Origin: an uncultured Chryseobacterium sp.
Lineage (GTDB): Bacteria; Bacteroidota; Bacteroidia; Flavobacteriales; Weeksellaceae
DNA length: 50,175 nt
Direction of reading: 5' to 3'
NCBI GenBank assembly: GCA_913777465.1
Contig: CAJYRQ010000060.1
Span: forward strand, 1-50,175
The notes beneath the pieces were generated by a model. It worked only from the letters and a program-made list of their open reading frames with translations. It searched no databases and was not told the DNA's origin. Shown here piece by piece: positions 33,420-43,013 of this stretch. The translations under genes and the position numbers were made by a program. Each line of letters opens with the position of its first letter. Positions within the stretch are counted from its first letter, which is position 1.

Positions 33420-36405
33420 GTAAATCAATTTTTATTAAGGTACCGTACGGCGAATTATTTTCAAAACGGATAACGGCTTTGATCTTTTTGATCAGCTGAA
33501 TGACCATGTGTAGCCCCAATCCGTAATTTCTCAGCATCATATCGTTATCGCAGTCACTTTTTGCCAGTTTGCTGTAATAGAGGATCTGGTCTTCCGCCAT
33601 TCCTTTTCCGGTATCTGAAACGGTGATGGTTATTTTATTTCCCGAATTTTCCGCTGTGATGTTTATTGTTCCGTTCACGGTATATTTCACGGCGTTATCA
33701 ATGAGGTTGTGAAGGACGATTCCAAGCATGCTCCTGTTGATGCAGGTTTCTATAGCCGGAGGGCAGTCTGTGAAAAGGTGTACGCCCCGCATCAGTGCAA
33801 TCTCCTGAAAGAGTGTTTTTTTCTCTTCGATCAGTTCCGTAAGCGCATATTTTTCACCGTAAATCATTTCTTCCGCATAGAGTTCGGAATACTTTTTCAG
33901 GCCTTGGGTGAATTTATAAAGCTGTTCGGAGCTTTTATAAATGCTGTCAAAATATTTTTTCTGGAGCTTCTGATCATCGGTTTTTGCGATTTTTTCGGAA
34001 AGGAGGGTGATGAACTTTACGGGAGTGGTAATGTCGTGGCTGATGCTCTGTACCAGCTGCTGCTTATAGTCGGATTCGGTTTTTAGCCTGTTTTTTGTCG
34101 TTTCGAGATCGGCACTGGTTAATTTCAGCTCATGGTCCCTGTGGCTGAGGTCTTCTTCCAGCTTCCGGTTTGTATTCCGGAGAAAACGGGTCCTCAGATG
34201 GATCAGCCATGCGATGATCAGGATCATGAAAGCAATCACCAAAGCCTTAAAAAGCAGGGTCTGGTAGAAGAGAGGCGTTATCATAACGGGAATCTTTTTA
34301 TAGGCAAAAGTTCCCCGGGCGGAAGTAAGGTACCTGAAGACCAGGGTATAGTTTCCGGGCGCGATATCGCTCAGGGTATACATGCGGTTATCCGGTAAAG
34401 TTTTCCACTGCTCATCGTCACTGTTTTCCAGTTTTGCCTGGAGGGCAATATTTTCCGTAGAATAATAGTACGGAATATCCACATAAATTTCAACGGGCTT
34501 AAAATTACCGTTCAGAAGGATTTTTCCGGGGATGGGACTGTTTTTATTGCCGGTCTTCATCCGCTCTATAAAAAGCTGGTCTTTTCGGGGGTAATACGAG
34601 CGGATGCTCTCCGGGTTGAAGAAAACGAAACCTTCCATTGAAGGAAATACCATTTCTCCGTTTTTCAGAAGGTTGACACTCGGGTTTGAGCTTCCGTTAA
34701 ACTCATTATTGTACAGCCCGTACTCTTTGGTATACCGGTAATAGGGGATAAAAGAACGTTTCCGGTCCAGATAATCCAGTACGGCTTTTTCAGGAACCTT
34801 AAACAATCCGTTGTTGGAAGAAATCCAGAAATTGGATTGTGCATCTTCTGCCAGGGTATGGGCGCTGGCAATCATCCCTTTTGAATCGTCCGGCAGCCGG
34901 GTTATCCGGCTGCCGTTCAGCGAATACCAGCCTTTATTATGGGTCGTAAACCAAAAGCGGCCGTCTTTTGTACGGATGATCTGCTTGACGGGAATATCCC
35001 TGGCAAAATGCCGGATGATTTTTCTTTCCGGAAGAGAAACAAGATGGAGGCCGTCGTTTGTTCCTACATACAGATGGGCTTTATCGTAGTGAATAACCGA
35101 ATTGATATTCTGGTTAAAGACAAAACGGTAACCGGTTTTGCTGAAATCATCATTTTTGAAAATATATAAATGGCATTTAAGATCTTCATCCACCATATTG
35201 GCCATATAAAGATTTCTGCTTTTAAAAATAGCATCTATTCTTTTACCTGGAAAAACAGTTGAATCTTTTGTGGCATAATTTGTCTTTTTAAGTCTCCTTA
35301 TAATACTGCTGTTCGTTTTATATATCAGGTTTCCGGAATTGTCGTATAATAGATTTCTCTTATCATAATTTAAGGATAGCGGGAAAATGTTTTCGGCTTT
35401 ACTTTTTGTATAAAGTATCCCTTCTTGTGTAATAACGGCATTTTTACCGAATGGAAGAGCGGCGTAAGAGACTTCATTTGCAAACGGGATCTTCTTCTGT
35501 GAAGTATAAAATCCTGACAAGGTGACAATATTAAGGCCTCTGGTAAGGCTTCCGAAGTACATTTTATGATAGTCACGGTCATAGAAAAGCGAACAGAAGA
35601 ACTGGCTTCCAATATTAGGATAACTCAATAAATAGCGTAATATGAGTTTACCTTTATTAAATTCACTTAAGTAGATTTTATCGTGATGAATAACAAAGAT
35701 CTGGCCGGTAGTCTGATGCCAGTAAATCCGGGAGGTCGGATCATTATACAAATTCGGTTTATTATCATAAGAAATCTTACCGTTTGATAAGATAATAGTT
35801 TTTCTTTTTACCGGATCAGCAATAAATATCTGGTCTCCATGTACGAAGATATTTTTAAGCTGATTAAAACCGATAGGTAATCCCATATTCTTTTTAGGAG
35901 AATAAATATCTTTAGAAAAATCTAAGGTATGGTTGTTGAAATAATAAATTCCGGTATTGGTCTTTATATAATAATAGTCAACATCAGGATAAAAAATACC
36001 CGTAAGACTGTTTTTATAGAATTTTCTATACGTTTTATTCTTATCCGGAAGCTGGAAATATTTTTTATCCAGTAAAGTATCCTGTATCTTCCTACCTGTA
36101 ATCTTAATGGCATTATTATAATAGTTAAAAGTAAGAATACTGTCTTTTTCAATACTACCCAGAAAATCACTCAGAAAAAGATTATCACTTTTGAAACGAT
36201 TATCCCGAATGAAATTGCTCCCATCATATCGAAGAATTCCTGATTCGGTAGCCAGCCAGATAAAGCCATATTTATCCTTGATGATATCTTTTACGGTATT
36301 CTGCGGAAGCCCGTTGTCCGTACTGTACCAATTAGAAGTACTTACTTGGGCAATTATGCTCATGAAGGGAAAAATAAGAAGAAGAGCAGAATAAAAAAAT
36401 TTCAT
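33406..36405 (-). CDS. Sensor histidine kinase with regulatory beta-propeller
   Basis: 999 residues. Signal peptide (about 1-20), then a large periplasmic sensor of two-component-regulator propeller repeats (TDNGLPQNTV, YGFIWLATESGILRYDG near 28-65 and weaker repeats to about 550), a Y_Y_Y-type domain (about 610-710), a TM helix near 715-735, a coiled coil, and the kinase: H-box SISHDITTP with His near 790, N-box NLIDNAVKYT, G1 VSDTGKGM and G2 NYGLGLHMV. Unlike Bacteroides hybrid systems it has no receiver or HTH of its own; the coupled regulator gene supplies them. Minus-strand TACATTTG (36430-36437) lies upstream. It is divergent from the fibre remnant and run. Confidence 0.92.
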   Translation of the reverse strand: MKFFYSALLLIFPFMSIIAQVSTSNWYSTDNGLPQNTVKDIIKDKYGFIWLATESGILRYDGSNFIRDNRFKSDNLFLSDFLGSIEKDSILTFNYYNNAIKITGRKIQDTLLDKKYFQLPDKNKTYRKFYKNSLTGIFYPDVDYYYIKTNTGIYYFNNHTLDFSKDIYSPKKNMGLPIGFNQLKNIFVHGDQIFIADPVKRKTIILSNGKISYDNKPNLYNDPTSRIYWHQTTGQIFVIHHDKIYLSEFNKGKLILRYLLSYPNIGSQFFCSLFYDRDYHKMYFGSLTRGLNIVTLSGFYTSQKKIPFANEVSYAALPFGKNAVITQEGILYTKSKAENIFPLSLNYDKRNLLYDNSGNLIYKTNSSIIRRLKKTNYATKDSTVFPGKRIDAIFKSRNLYMANMVDEDLKCHLYIFKNDDFSKTGYRFVFNQNINSVIHYDKAHLYVGTNDGLHLVSLPERKIIRHFARDIPVKQIIRTKDGRFWFTTHNKGWYSLNGSRITRLPDDSKGMIASAHTLAEDAQSNFWISSNNGLFKVPEKAVLDYLDRKRSFIPYYRYTKEYGLYNNEFNGSSNPSVNLLKNGEMVFPSMEGFVFFNPESIRSYYPRKDQLFIERMKTGNKNSPIPGKILLNGNFKPVEIYVDIPYYYSTENIALQAKLENSDDEQWKTLPDNRMYTLSDIAPGNYTLVFRYLTSARGTFAYKKIPVMITPLFYQTLLFKALVIAFMILIIAWLIHLRTRFLRNTNRKLEEDLSHRDHELKLTSADLETTKNRLKTESDYKQQLVQSISHDITTPVKFITLLSEKIAKTDDQKLQKKYFDSIYKSSEQLYKFTQGLKKYSELYAEEMIYGEKYALTELIEEKKTLFQEIALMRGVHLFTDCPPAIETCINRSMLGIVLHNLIDNAVKYTVNGTINITAENSGNKITITVSDTGKGMAEDQILYYSKLAKSDCDNDMMLRNYGLGLHMVIQLIKKIKAVIRFENNSPYGTLIKIDLHEKH

Positions 36406-36851
36406 CTGTGTTAAAATCTAGGTACATGGCAAATGTAGTACATATATGTTTAAATTTTGTAGTTAAATTATGGCAATCTTGTAAACATTTTATTACAAAT
36501 AATTTTACAGCCAAATAGGAGAATCCCTATATCTTTGAAACAGTAAAACAGATCAGAAAAGATGATTTAATTTTGATACCGTATGATTATGAAAAAATAT
36601 ATAAAGGATCCAAAAGATCCGGCCCGGAAATCATCCTCATGATGATCTGCCAAATAAAGATTCTAAAAACACAATGAATTATTGTCATGTTATATTTAAT
36701 GCAGCCCCCGTTTCAATGTATTAAATCATCTTTCATCTTTCTGTTTTGCCAAACCGGGTTTATTTATAATGGGGAAGGTATTTTAGATGCATTCATAAAT
36801 AAACAGGTAATAAATTATCTTCAAATAATACAATTGATAAAAAAACAAATT
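36406..36851. other. Divergent intergenic region between kinase and fibre run
   Basis: Holds the kinase -7 box TACATTTG (36430-36437, minus). A stretch near 36731-36785 (CATCTTTCTGTTTTGCCAA ... GGGGAAGGTATTTTA) resembles the leader upstream of the fibre gene at 39689, which has CATCTATTTTCTGTTTGCCA. No gene is called. Confidence 0.5.
36430..36437 (-). promoter_or_regulatory. -7 box for the sensor kinase operon
   Basis: Minus-strand TACATTTG, 24 bp before the ATG, fits TAnnTTTG. Confidence 0.4.
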
Positions 36852-36986
36852 ATGATCAAAAATGTTTCCATCTTATTTGTATTCTCACCAATATTTTTAT
36901 TCTCACAGGTAGGAATTAACACAAACAATCCGCAGGCCACCTTTGATAGCAAAGAATTATATTCCCTGGCAGCAGAAGTATTTTAA
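36852..36986 (+). pseudogene. Truncated fibre-like gene remnant
   Basis: 44 codons. It has the family's signal peptide and mature start (LFSQVGINTNNPQATFD) but loses similarity after ATFD and stops soon after (SKELYSLAAEVF). It lies 50 bp before the intact fibre gene at 37037. It looks like the 5' end of a lost copy; translation as a short secreted peptide cannot be ruled out. Confidence 0.65.
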
Positions 36987-37036
36987 AATTCACACGAAGA
37001 CCACTCTTGATTATAATAAATTAAAAATTTCAATAC

Positions 37037-37888
37037 ATGAAAAAAATTACCCTTTTAACTTTACTGCCTTTAAGTGCAGTATTGTATTCACAGGTTGGGA
37101 TCAATAACAATCTTCCCAAAGCCACCCTCGACATTACGGCAAAAACCACCGACGGCAGCAAACCGGAGGGAATCATCGCCCCGCGTCTTACCGGCGACCA
37201 GATCAAATCAGCGGATGCGCAATACGGTTCCGATCAGAGAGGTGCTATTGTTTATGCCTTGGCCGCAGTTTCTACGGCAAGTACCAAAACAGCCAATATT
37301 ACGGCAGAAGGCTATTATTTCTTCGACGGAAACCTCTGGAAAGCCGTAGGATCGGGAATTGGCGATAATCTGGGCAACCATTCGGCAACACAGGACCTTG
37401 CCATGAACAATTTTGCCATACAATTGGGTGCAGCAGGCGGAAATAGTAATAAAATTGTTTACAATGCAACCATAGACGGTCCTGTAATTACCGGTAATGC
37501 CGGAGGTGCACTGGGGACCCAGAGTGGGGGTGCCGCCAAAAATGTCTTAACCTGGAACAGTGCAGGCAGCGTAGAGGTAAACGGAAACTCTACCAACGCT
37601 GTTTCCTACAATGCAGGAACAGGAGTAAATATAGATTATGTATCTAGTAATCTCGCTTATACTACAGCAAATGCAGGAAACACATTTAATCTTACAGGTA
37701 TTAAAGACGGCGGAACATACAGCCTTGCCGTAAAAGGTACGGTAAGCGGTACAGCCTCCTTTACTGCACCTAGCGGCTTTACTGTAAAATATGCCAACAG
37801 CCGTCCTTCAACATCAGGAAAAGAAACAGTCTACACCTTTGTGGTCATCGGATCAACAGTCTATGTCTATATGTCTGCAGGATTTTAA
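37037..37888 (+). CDS. Secreted fibre-like protein, propeller-partner type (copy 3)
   Basis: 283 residues; signal peptide ends LYSQ. The N-terminal block (QVGINNNLPKATLDI, TTDGSKPEG, IIAPRLTGDQI, SADAQYGSDQRGAIVYA, GYYFFDG) is nearly identical in DNA to the copies at 39689, 40941, 41833 and 43014. After residue about 115 it changes: the GSLSGN linker and second GIGT motif are missing, replaced by GNHSATQDLAMNNFAIQLGA. The C-terminal module (KDGGTYSLAVKG, KYANSR, YTFVVIG, ends GF) belongs to the type seen in copies 1, 2 and 47011. A propeller gene follows after 23 bp. Its leader and signal peptide are almost the same DNA as those of 39689. Confidence 0.82.
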   Translation: MKKITLLTLLPLSAVLYSQVGINNNLPKATLDITAKTTDGSKPEGIIAPRLTGDQIKSADAQYGSDQRGAIVYALAAVSTASTKTANITAEGYYFFDGNLWKAVGSGIGDNLGNHSATQDLAMNNFAIQLGAAGGNSNKIVYNATIDGPVITGNAGGALGTQSGGAAKNVLTWNSAGSVEVNGNSTNAVSYNAGTGVNIDYVSSNLAYTTANAGNTFNLTGIKDGGTYSLAVKGTVSGTASFTAPSGFTVKYANSRPSTSGKETVYTFVVIGSTVYVYMSAGF

Positions 37889-37911
37889 TTTTTAAAACCT
37901 AACAAAGAGAG

Positions 37912-39399
37912 ATGTCAAAAATAAAAAACAGGTTCAGAGCCTTTTATGCAGGCATGTTGTTACTCGGTGCAGTGCAATACACAACAGCACAGGCAGTGGG
38001 AACTCCGTATATAATATCTACACAGGATATCCCTTTCAGTTTTCTTTCCGGAGGCACTGGTATAGAATCACCTGCGGTAGTAGAACAAACTGCTGATGGA
38101 GGATATATTACAATGGCAGGAACTAACTCATCTGCAACCGGTGATGTTACAATGACCAGCCGTGGACAAACAGATATGTGGGTGGTAAAATATGACCAAT
38201 ATGGCAAAATAGAATGGCAGAGACTTTATGGAGGGGCCAATTTTGAATATAGTGGTGATCTGAAACAAACAACCGATGGAGGGTATATCATGGTGGTACA
38301 AACAGGCTCCTCAGGAACGGGTGATGTGATGACTGCTCCGGCAAATCATGGCGGCAATAGTGATGTCTGGGTGGTAAAATTAACTTCGACAGGAGCCATT
38401 ACATGGCAAAAGATATTGGGAGGCACCGGTAGTGAGCAGGTAAAAGCAGTGCTGCAGACGGATGATGGCGGATATCTGATAGGTGCAAGCACAAATTCCT
38501 CAGCCACAGGAGAAGTTACAAGTACAAGGTCGAATGCAGGTGATTTCGATTTTTGGGTTGTGAAGTTAACTTCTACAGGAACTCTGACCTGGCAACAGAC
38601 CTATGAGAATCCCGGACCAAAAGATGCGTCAGTAGGCTCGGATTATTTATATGATATTGTTCCGGCCAGCGATGGGACCGGGTATATTCTTACGGGTTAC
38701 GGATCCTCATATTATCAGACAACGAATGTTTCAAATAGCCAGGACTATTTTATAGTGAAAATAAATCTTACGGGGACTATGCAATGGCGTAAGCTGTATG
38801 GAAGCCCGGATAGTGAGATATCTTTTTCTGCAACCCCAACTTCCGACGGTGGCTGTGTGATTGTAGGGTATTCAGCAGGCTCTGCTGCCGGTGATGTTAC
38901 CGGTACCAACCATGGGGGGAATGACATGTGGATACTCCGGCTGAACCCGTCAGGAGATATTGTATGGCAAAAACTTTATGGGGGCAGTGGCGACGAACGT
39001 GCTTATTCTGTTGTAACAGCAGCAGATGGGGGATATATGGTAGCAGGCAATTCTACATCCTCTGCCAGTGGGGATGTTACAGCAATCAATCATGGTGGTA
39101 ATGATGTCTGTGTATTCAAATTAACATCAGCAGGTGTTATTCAAAGGCAGGCGTTATATGGGGGTACCTCCGCTGATGGTAATGTAAGTTCTACTGTTGT
39201 AAATTTAAGACCTGTAACCATCAGACAGGCGGCTGATGGAGGCTATATCGTTGTAAGTACTTCGGGATCAAATAACAGCGGAGATGTTACTGATACAAAT
39301 AACGGATCTGGCGGAATTACAAATTTTGATCAGTGGATATTTAAAATGGATACCATCGGCAATATCGTATGGGTTCCGCATACAGGACAAAAAAATTAA
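37912..39399 (+). CDS. Secreted seven-repeat beta-propeller-like protein (copy 3)
   Basis: 495 residues, signal peptide ending TTAQA, mature start VGTPYIISTQDIPFSFLSGG, like the 19740 protein. Seven units open with SGGTGIES, YGGANFEY, LGGTGSEQ, YENPGPKD, YGSPDSEI, YGGSGDER and YGGTSADG. The fourth is degenerate (no GG) and carries an insertion with Tyr-rich GYGSSYYQTT. No C-terminal sorting domain; ends GNIVWVPHTGQKN. The ATG is preceded by AGAGAG. Codon use is more AT-rich than in the fibre gene before it. It is the third propeller found directly behind a fibre gene with the shared C-terminal module. Confidence 0.8.
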   Translation: MSKIKNRFRAFYAGMLLLGAVQYTTAQAVGTPYIISTQDIPFSFLSGGTGIESPAVVEQTADGGYITMAGTNSSATGDVTMTSRGQTDMWVVKYDQYGKIEWQRLYGGANFEYSGDLKQTTDGGYIMVVQTGSSGTGDVMTAPANHGGNSDVWVVKLTSTGAITWQKILGGTGSEQVKAVLQTDDGGYLIGASTNSSATGEVTSTRSNAGDFDFWVVKLTSTGTLTWQQTYENPGPKDASVGSDYLYDIVPASDGTGYILTGYGSSYYQTTNVSNSQDYFIVKINLTGTMQWRKLYGSPDSEISFSATPTSDGGCVIVGYSAGSAAGDVTGTNHGGNDMWILRLNPSGDIVWQKLYGGSGDERAYSVVTAADGGYMVAGNSTSSASGDVTAINHGGNDVCVFKLTSAGVIQRQALYGGTSADGNVSSTVVNLRPVTIRQAADGGYIVVSTSGSNNSGDVTDTNNGSGGITNFDQWIFKMDTIGNIVWVPHTGQKN

Positions 39400-39688
39400 G
39401 GATTAAAATGACATAATGAGTACCGCCATACAGGAGGTAATTTGGAAAGTTTTTTCCCGAATAAATGAAAAGCGGTCCGGATTATTTTTGGTAAAACGCA
39501 GAAAGTGTTCATACTATTTAAATGCAGATAAAAACAAAGAGTTCGGACCATTCTGCCATAATCCGTCAGGCTATAAAAAAGGCTCATATCAAAAATTAAA
39601 AAATCACTGAAAGCAGGATTCATCTATTTTCTGTTTGCCATTCGATAAATGGGAGAGGCATTATATTAAACTATAAAAATTTCAATAC

Positions 39689-40735
39689 ATGAAAAAAATT
39701 GCTCTTTTAACTTTACTGCCTTTAAGTGCAGTATTGTATTCACAGGTTGGAATCAACAATGATACTCCCAAAGCCACCCTTGACATTACGGCAAAAACCA
39801 CCGACGGCAGCAAGCCTGAAGGAATCATCGCACCCCGCCTTACCGGCGACCAGATCAAATCAGCGGATGCGCAATACGGTTCCGATCAGAGAGGCGCCAT
39901 TGTTTATGCCTTGACCGCAGTTTCTACGGCAAGTACCAAAACAGCCAATATTACCGGAGAAGGCTATTATTTTTTCGACGGAAACATCTGGCAGTCCGTA
40001 GGATCGGGAACTGATACCAGCATTTATAAAGGCAGCGGAAGCCTTTCCGGGAATACGGTAGTTACCCAGAATGCAAACACGCTCTCTTTTACAGGTAGTG
40101 CAACCAATGCTTTTTCCGTAGATGGAAATACGTTTTCTGTAGATGCGGCTAATGACAGAATTGGCCTGGGGACAAGTGCTCCTACCGCAAAGCTGGAGAT
40201 CAATAATACCAATTCAGGATTAGCTTCTGTAAAGGTTAACAATTTAAAGAACCAGCCTTCCGGTGCAAATGCCGCATACGTTACGGTAGATAACTCTACC
40301 GGTGAGTTTTATAAAGGGCTTCAGTCGGAAAAATCATTTTATTATCAGACATATAACATCAATAATGTGAATCAGGACTGGATCAGTGATTTTGATACCA
40401 AAATATCAACCACCGATTATACGGTAATTATAGTAGGGTCATCTTTTGATCAGATGCTAGGGGTTAACATGCAAAATACTTCCGGAAACAGATTTGCTTC
40501 TCAGAATGTCTATGCTTATAAAAATACAAGTACCAATACCTGGAGGCTTACCGCAGATTTTGTAGGTGTAACTACTAAAAGTCTTAACGCAAGCGATGCT
40601 AATCAGAATCCAAATGGTAACTGGAAAATCTATACCATGATTATTAGAAACAATCAGGTTGTTAACAATAATGATGTGAATGCAAACCTTAACGGTTCAA
40701 ACACAGGTAGCGCTACGGCTTCACCTGTACCATAA
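39689..40735 (+). CDS. Secreted fibre-like protein with unique C-terminal module (A)
   Basis: 348 residues; signal peptide and N-terminal block (QVGINNDTPKATLDI to GYYFFDG) match copy 3. The linker DTSIYKGSGSLSGNTVVTQN and motif RIGLGTSAPTAKLEI (about 160-175) follow. From about 180 the sequence is not shared with any other copy here: NLKNQPSGANAAYVTVDNST, then a beta-rich, Tyr/Trp-containing part (YYQTYNINNVNQDWISDFD, WRLTADFVG, NWKIYTMIIRN) and a low-complexity Asn/Thr tail. It might be a ligand-binding head; no family is recognised. There is no propeller gene behind it. Confidence 0.8.
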   Translation: MKKIALLTLLPLSAVLYSQVGINNDTPKATLDITAKTTDGSKPEGIIAPRLTGDQIKSADAQYGSDQRGAIVYALTAVSTASTKTANITGEGYYFFDGNIWQSVGSGTDTSIYKGSGSLSGNTVVTQNANTLSFTGSATNAFSVDGNTFSVDAANDRIGLGTSAPTAKLEINNTNSGLASVKVNNLKNQPSGANAAYVTVDNSTGEFYKGLQSEKSFYYQTYNINNVNQDWISDFDTKISTTDYTVIIVGSSFDQMLGVNMQNTSGNRFASQNVYAYKNTSTNTWRLTADFVGVTTKSLNASDANQNPNGNWKIYTMIIRNNQVVNNNDVNANLNGSNTGSATASPVP

Positions 40736-40940
40736 TAGAAGAAATAGGAAAAAAATAAGCATAGGTTTGTGAGTTTAATGCAAGCTTTATTAGTTAATAT
40801 TTTAATTAAAAATTCTGATAATACTCGAATAAAAAAAATTCTCTCAGGCAAAATAAATCAACGTTGATATAAAAATTAAATTCTCTTTTAAATAATAACT
40901 GCTCAGAATTAAATAATTAGATACATTAAAATCTTTACAA

Positions 40941-41807
40941 ATGAAAAAAAACATATCTGTTTTGGTTGCACTTTTTTGTTCAGCAGCCGTATTTTCCCAA
41001 GTTGGAATCAACAATGATACTCCCAAAGCCACAATGGACATTACGGCAAAAACCACCGACGGCAGCAAGCCTGAAGGAATCATCGCACCCCGCCTTACCG
41101 GCGACCAGATTAAATCAGCGGATGCGCAATACGGTTCCGATCAGAGAGGCGCCATTGTTTATGCGTTGGCTGCAGTTTCTACGTCAAGTACCAAAACAGC
41201 CAATATTACCGGAGAAGGCTATTATTTTTTCGATGGAAACATCTGGCAGTCCGTAGGATCGGGAATTGACACCAGCATTTATAAAGGCAGCGGAAGCCTT
41301 TCCGGAAATACGGTAGTTACCCAGAATGCCAACACGCTCTCTTTTACAGGTAGTGCAACCAATGCTTTTTCGGTGGACGGTTCTACCTTTTCGGTAGACG
41401 CTTCCAACAACAGGGTGGGAATCGGAACAACAGCTCCGTCGGTTGCACTGGAAATCAACAACGGAAATACTGCCGGAGCGATTAAGATTACAGACGGCAC
41501 GCAAGGAGATGGTAAAGTACTGACAAGTGATGCCAACGGACTAGGAACATGGAAAAATAAAGATGCAAATCCAATTTTTACAACCACCACAGCAACGAGC
41601 GGAGGTCCCTATGATTTAACCGCTTTCGTATCCTGCAGATCATCTACGGCAGGAAACGGGATTACCATTAATGTAAATGGAAACTCTATTGCCGTTGCGC
41701 AGGGGATGTCTGGCTTAACGGTGTCGGTTTCTACTGTAGTGCCCAGAGGAGCAGTGTGGAGTACAAATGTGGGCGGAGGAAACAATTGTACGATTATGAG
41801 GTATTAA
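40941..41807 (+). CDS. Secreted fibre-like protein with unique C-terminal module (B)
   Basis: 288 residues; signal peptide ends VFSQ, then the common N-terminal block (here PKATMDI), GSLSGN linker and RVGIGTTAPSVALEI. The next stretch AGAIKITDGTQGDGKVLTSD is shared with the two collar-type copies. From about 215 it has its own end: GTWKNKDANPIF, a Ser/Thr-rich strand region, NGITINVNGNSI, and a final CTIMRY that resembles the MIRY/VIRY end of the collar-type copies. No known domain is assigned. The next fibre gene begins 25 bp later, so they are probably co-transcribed. Confidence 0.8.
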   Translation: MKKNISVLVALFCSAAVFSQVGINNDTPKATMDITAKTTDGSKPEGIIAPRLTGDQIKSADAQYGSDQRGAIVYALAAVSTSSTKTANITGEGYYFFDGNIWQSVGSGIDTSIYKGSGSLSGNTVVTQNANTLSFTGSATNAFSVDGSTFSVDASNNRVGIGTTAPSVALEINNGNTAGAIKITDGTQGDGKVLTSDANGLGTWKNKDANPIFTTTTATSGGPYDLTAFVSCRSSTAGNGITINVNGNSIAVAQGMSGLTVSVSTVVPRGAVWSTNVGGGNNCTIMRY

Positions 41808-41832
41808 TTAATCAACCCCAAAATAAACCTAC

Positions 41833-42915
41833 ATGAAAAAAAATATATCTGTTGCAGCTGCATTGTTCTTCTCAACCGCTATGTCTGCCCAAGTCGGCAT
41901 AAACAGTACATCACCCAAAGCAACCCTTGACATTACGGCAAAAACCACTGACGGCAGCAAGCCTGAAGGAATCATCGCGCCCCGCCTTACCGGCGACCAG
42001 ATCAAATCAGCGGATGCGCAATACGGTTCCGATCAGAGAGGCGCCATTGTTTATGCCTTGGCCGCAGTTTCTGCGGCAAGTACCAAAACAGCCAATATTA
42101 CCGGAGAAGGGTATTATTTTTTCGATGGAAACATCTGGCAGAAAATCGGTTTTGGTTCCGATACCAGCATTTATAAAGGCAGCGGAAGCCTTTCCGGAAA
42201 TACCATAGTGGCGCAGAATGCCAATACCCTTTCTTTCACGGGAACCGCAGTAAATGCTTTTTCGGTAGACGGCAATACGCTTTCGGTAGATGATGCCAAC
42301 CACAGGATCGGAATCGGAACAGCAGCTCCGTCGGTTGCACTGGAAATCAACAACGGAAGCACTGCAGGAGCCATTAAGATTGCAGACGGCACCCAGGCAC
42401 TGAACAAAGTGCTTACCTCAGACGGTAGCGGGACTGCCAACTGGCAGTATTCGGCCATGCCGCCCGGGGCAGTTATCTATACGGCATCAGGTACCGTTCT
42501 CAACGGTTTCCTGGAATGCAACGGGGCCGCCGTAAGCCGCACCACCTATTCCGTACTTTTTTCTCTCATCGGGACTACCTACGGTTCAGGAGACGGCAGT
42601 ACGACTTTTAACCTTCCCGATCTAAGGGGAGAATTCGTAAGAAGCTGGGACCATGGCAGGGGGGTGGATAGCGGAAGAAACCTGGGAAGCCTTCAGAATC
42701 ATATGTTACAAAACCATGAACACGATATTCCTACCCCTACCGGAGGTACCGGAAGCGGAAGGGCTGCCCATTCCGATGATAACGGGACAAACCAGGGAGG
42801 AAATAATAATTTGATTGCAGGAAGATATTATACCTACAGTACAGGGCCTTCCGGAAATTATGGTACTGAGACCCGTCCGAGTAATGTCGGATTAACTGCC
42901 ATGATCAGATATTAA
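41833..42915 (+). CDS. Secreted fibre-like protein with phage tail-collar domain (copy 1)
   Basis: 360 residues; signal peptide ends MSAQ, followed by the common N-terminal block and RIGIGTAAPSVALEI. Residues about 209-360 form a phage tail-collar domain, the type found in T4 gp12-like short tail fibres and in 'microcystin-dependent protein'-like proteins: MPPGAVIYTASG, GFLECNGAAVSRTTY, LFSLIGTTYG, DGSTTFNLPDLRGEFVR, a HEHDIPTP stretch and the ETRPSNVGLTAMIRY end. In phages this domain binds the receptor or closes the fibre; here the protein carries a Sec signal, so it is exported by the cell. No other phage genes are near. Confidence 0.88.
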   Translation: MKKNISVAAALFFSTAMSAQVGINSTSPKATLDITAKTTDGSKPEGIIAPRLTGDQIKSADAQYGSDQRGAIVYALAAVSAASTKTANITGEGYYFFDGNIWQKIGFGSDTSIYKGSGSLSGNTIVAQNANTLSFTGTAVNAFSVDGNTLSVDDANHRIGIGTAAPSVALEINNGSTAGAIKIADGTQALNKVLTSDGSGTANWQYSAMPPGAVIYTASGTVLNGFLECNGAAVSRTTYSVLFSLIGTTYGSGDGSTTFNLPDLRGEFVRSWDHGRGVDSGRNLGSLQNHMLQNHEHDIPTPTGGTGSGRAAHSDDNGTNQGGNNNLIAGRYYTYSTGPSGNYGTETRPSNVGLTAMIRY

Positions 42916-43013
42916 ACTCGATAAAGATCAGTTGCAGCAACCCGTATATTTTATAATTAAATTATTGCAGACCTCTCTCAATAATAAATACACAATAAAT
43001 AAAACCTAAGGAT

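Noticed and set aside
39416-39610. 64-codon open frame between propeller 3 and fibre 39689
   Set aside because: No motif, and it overlaps an opposite frame of equal length; treated as intergenic.
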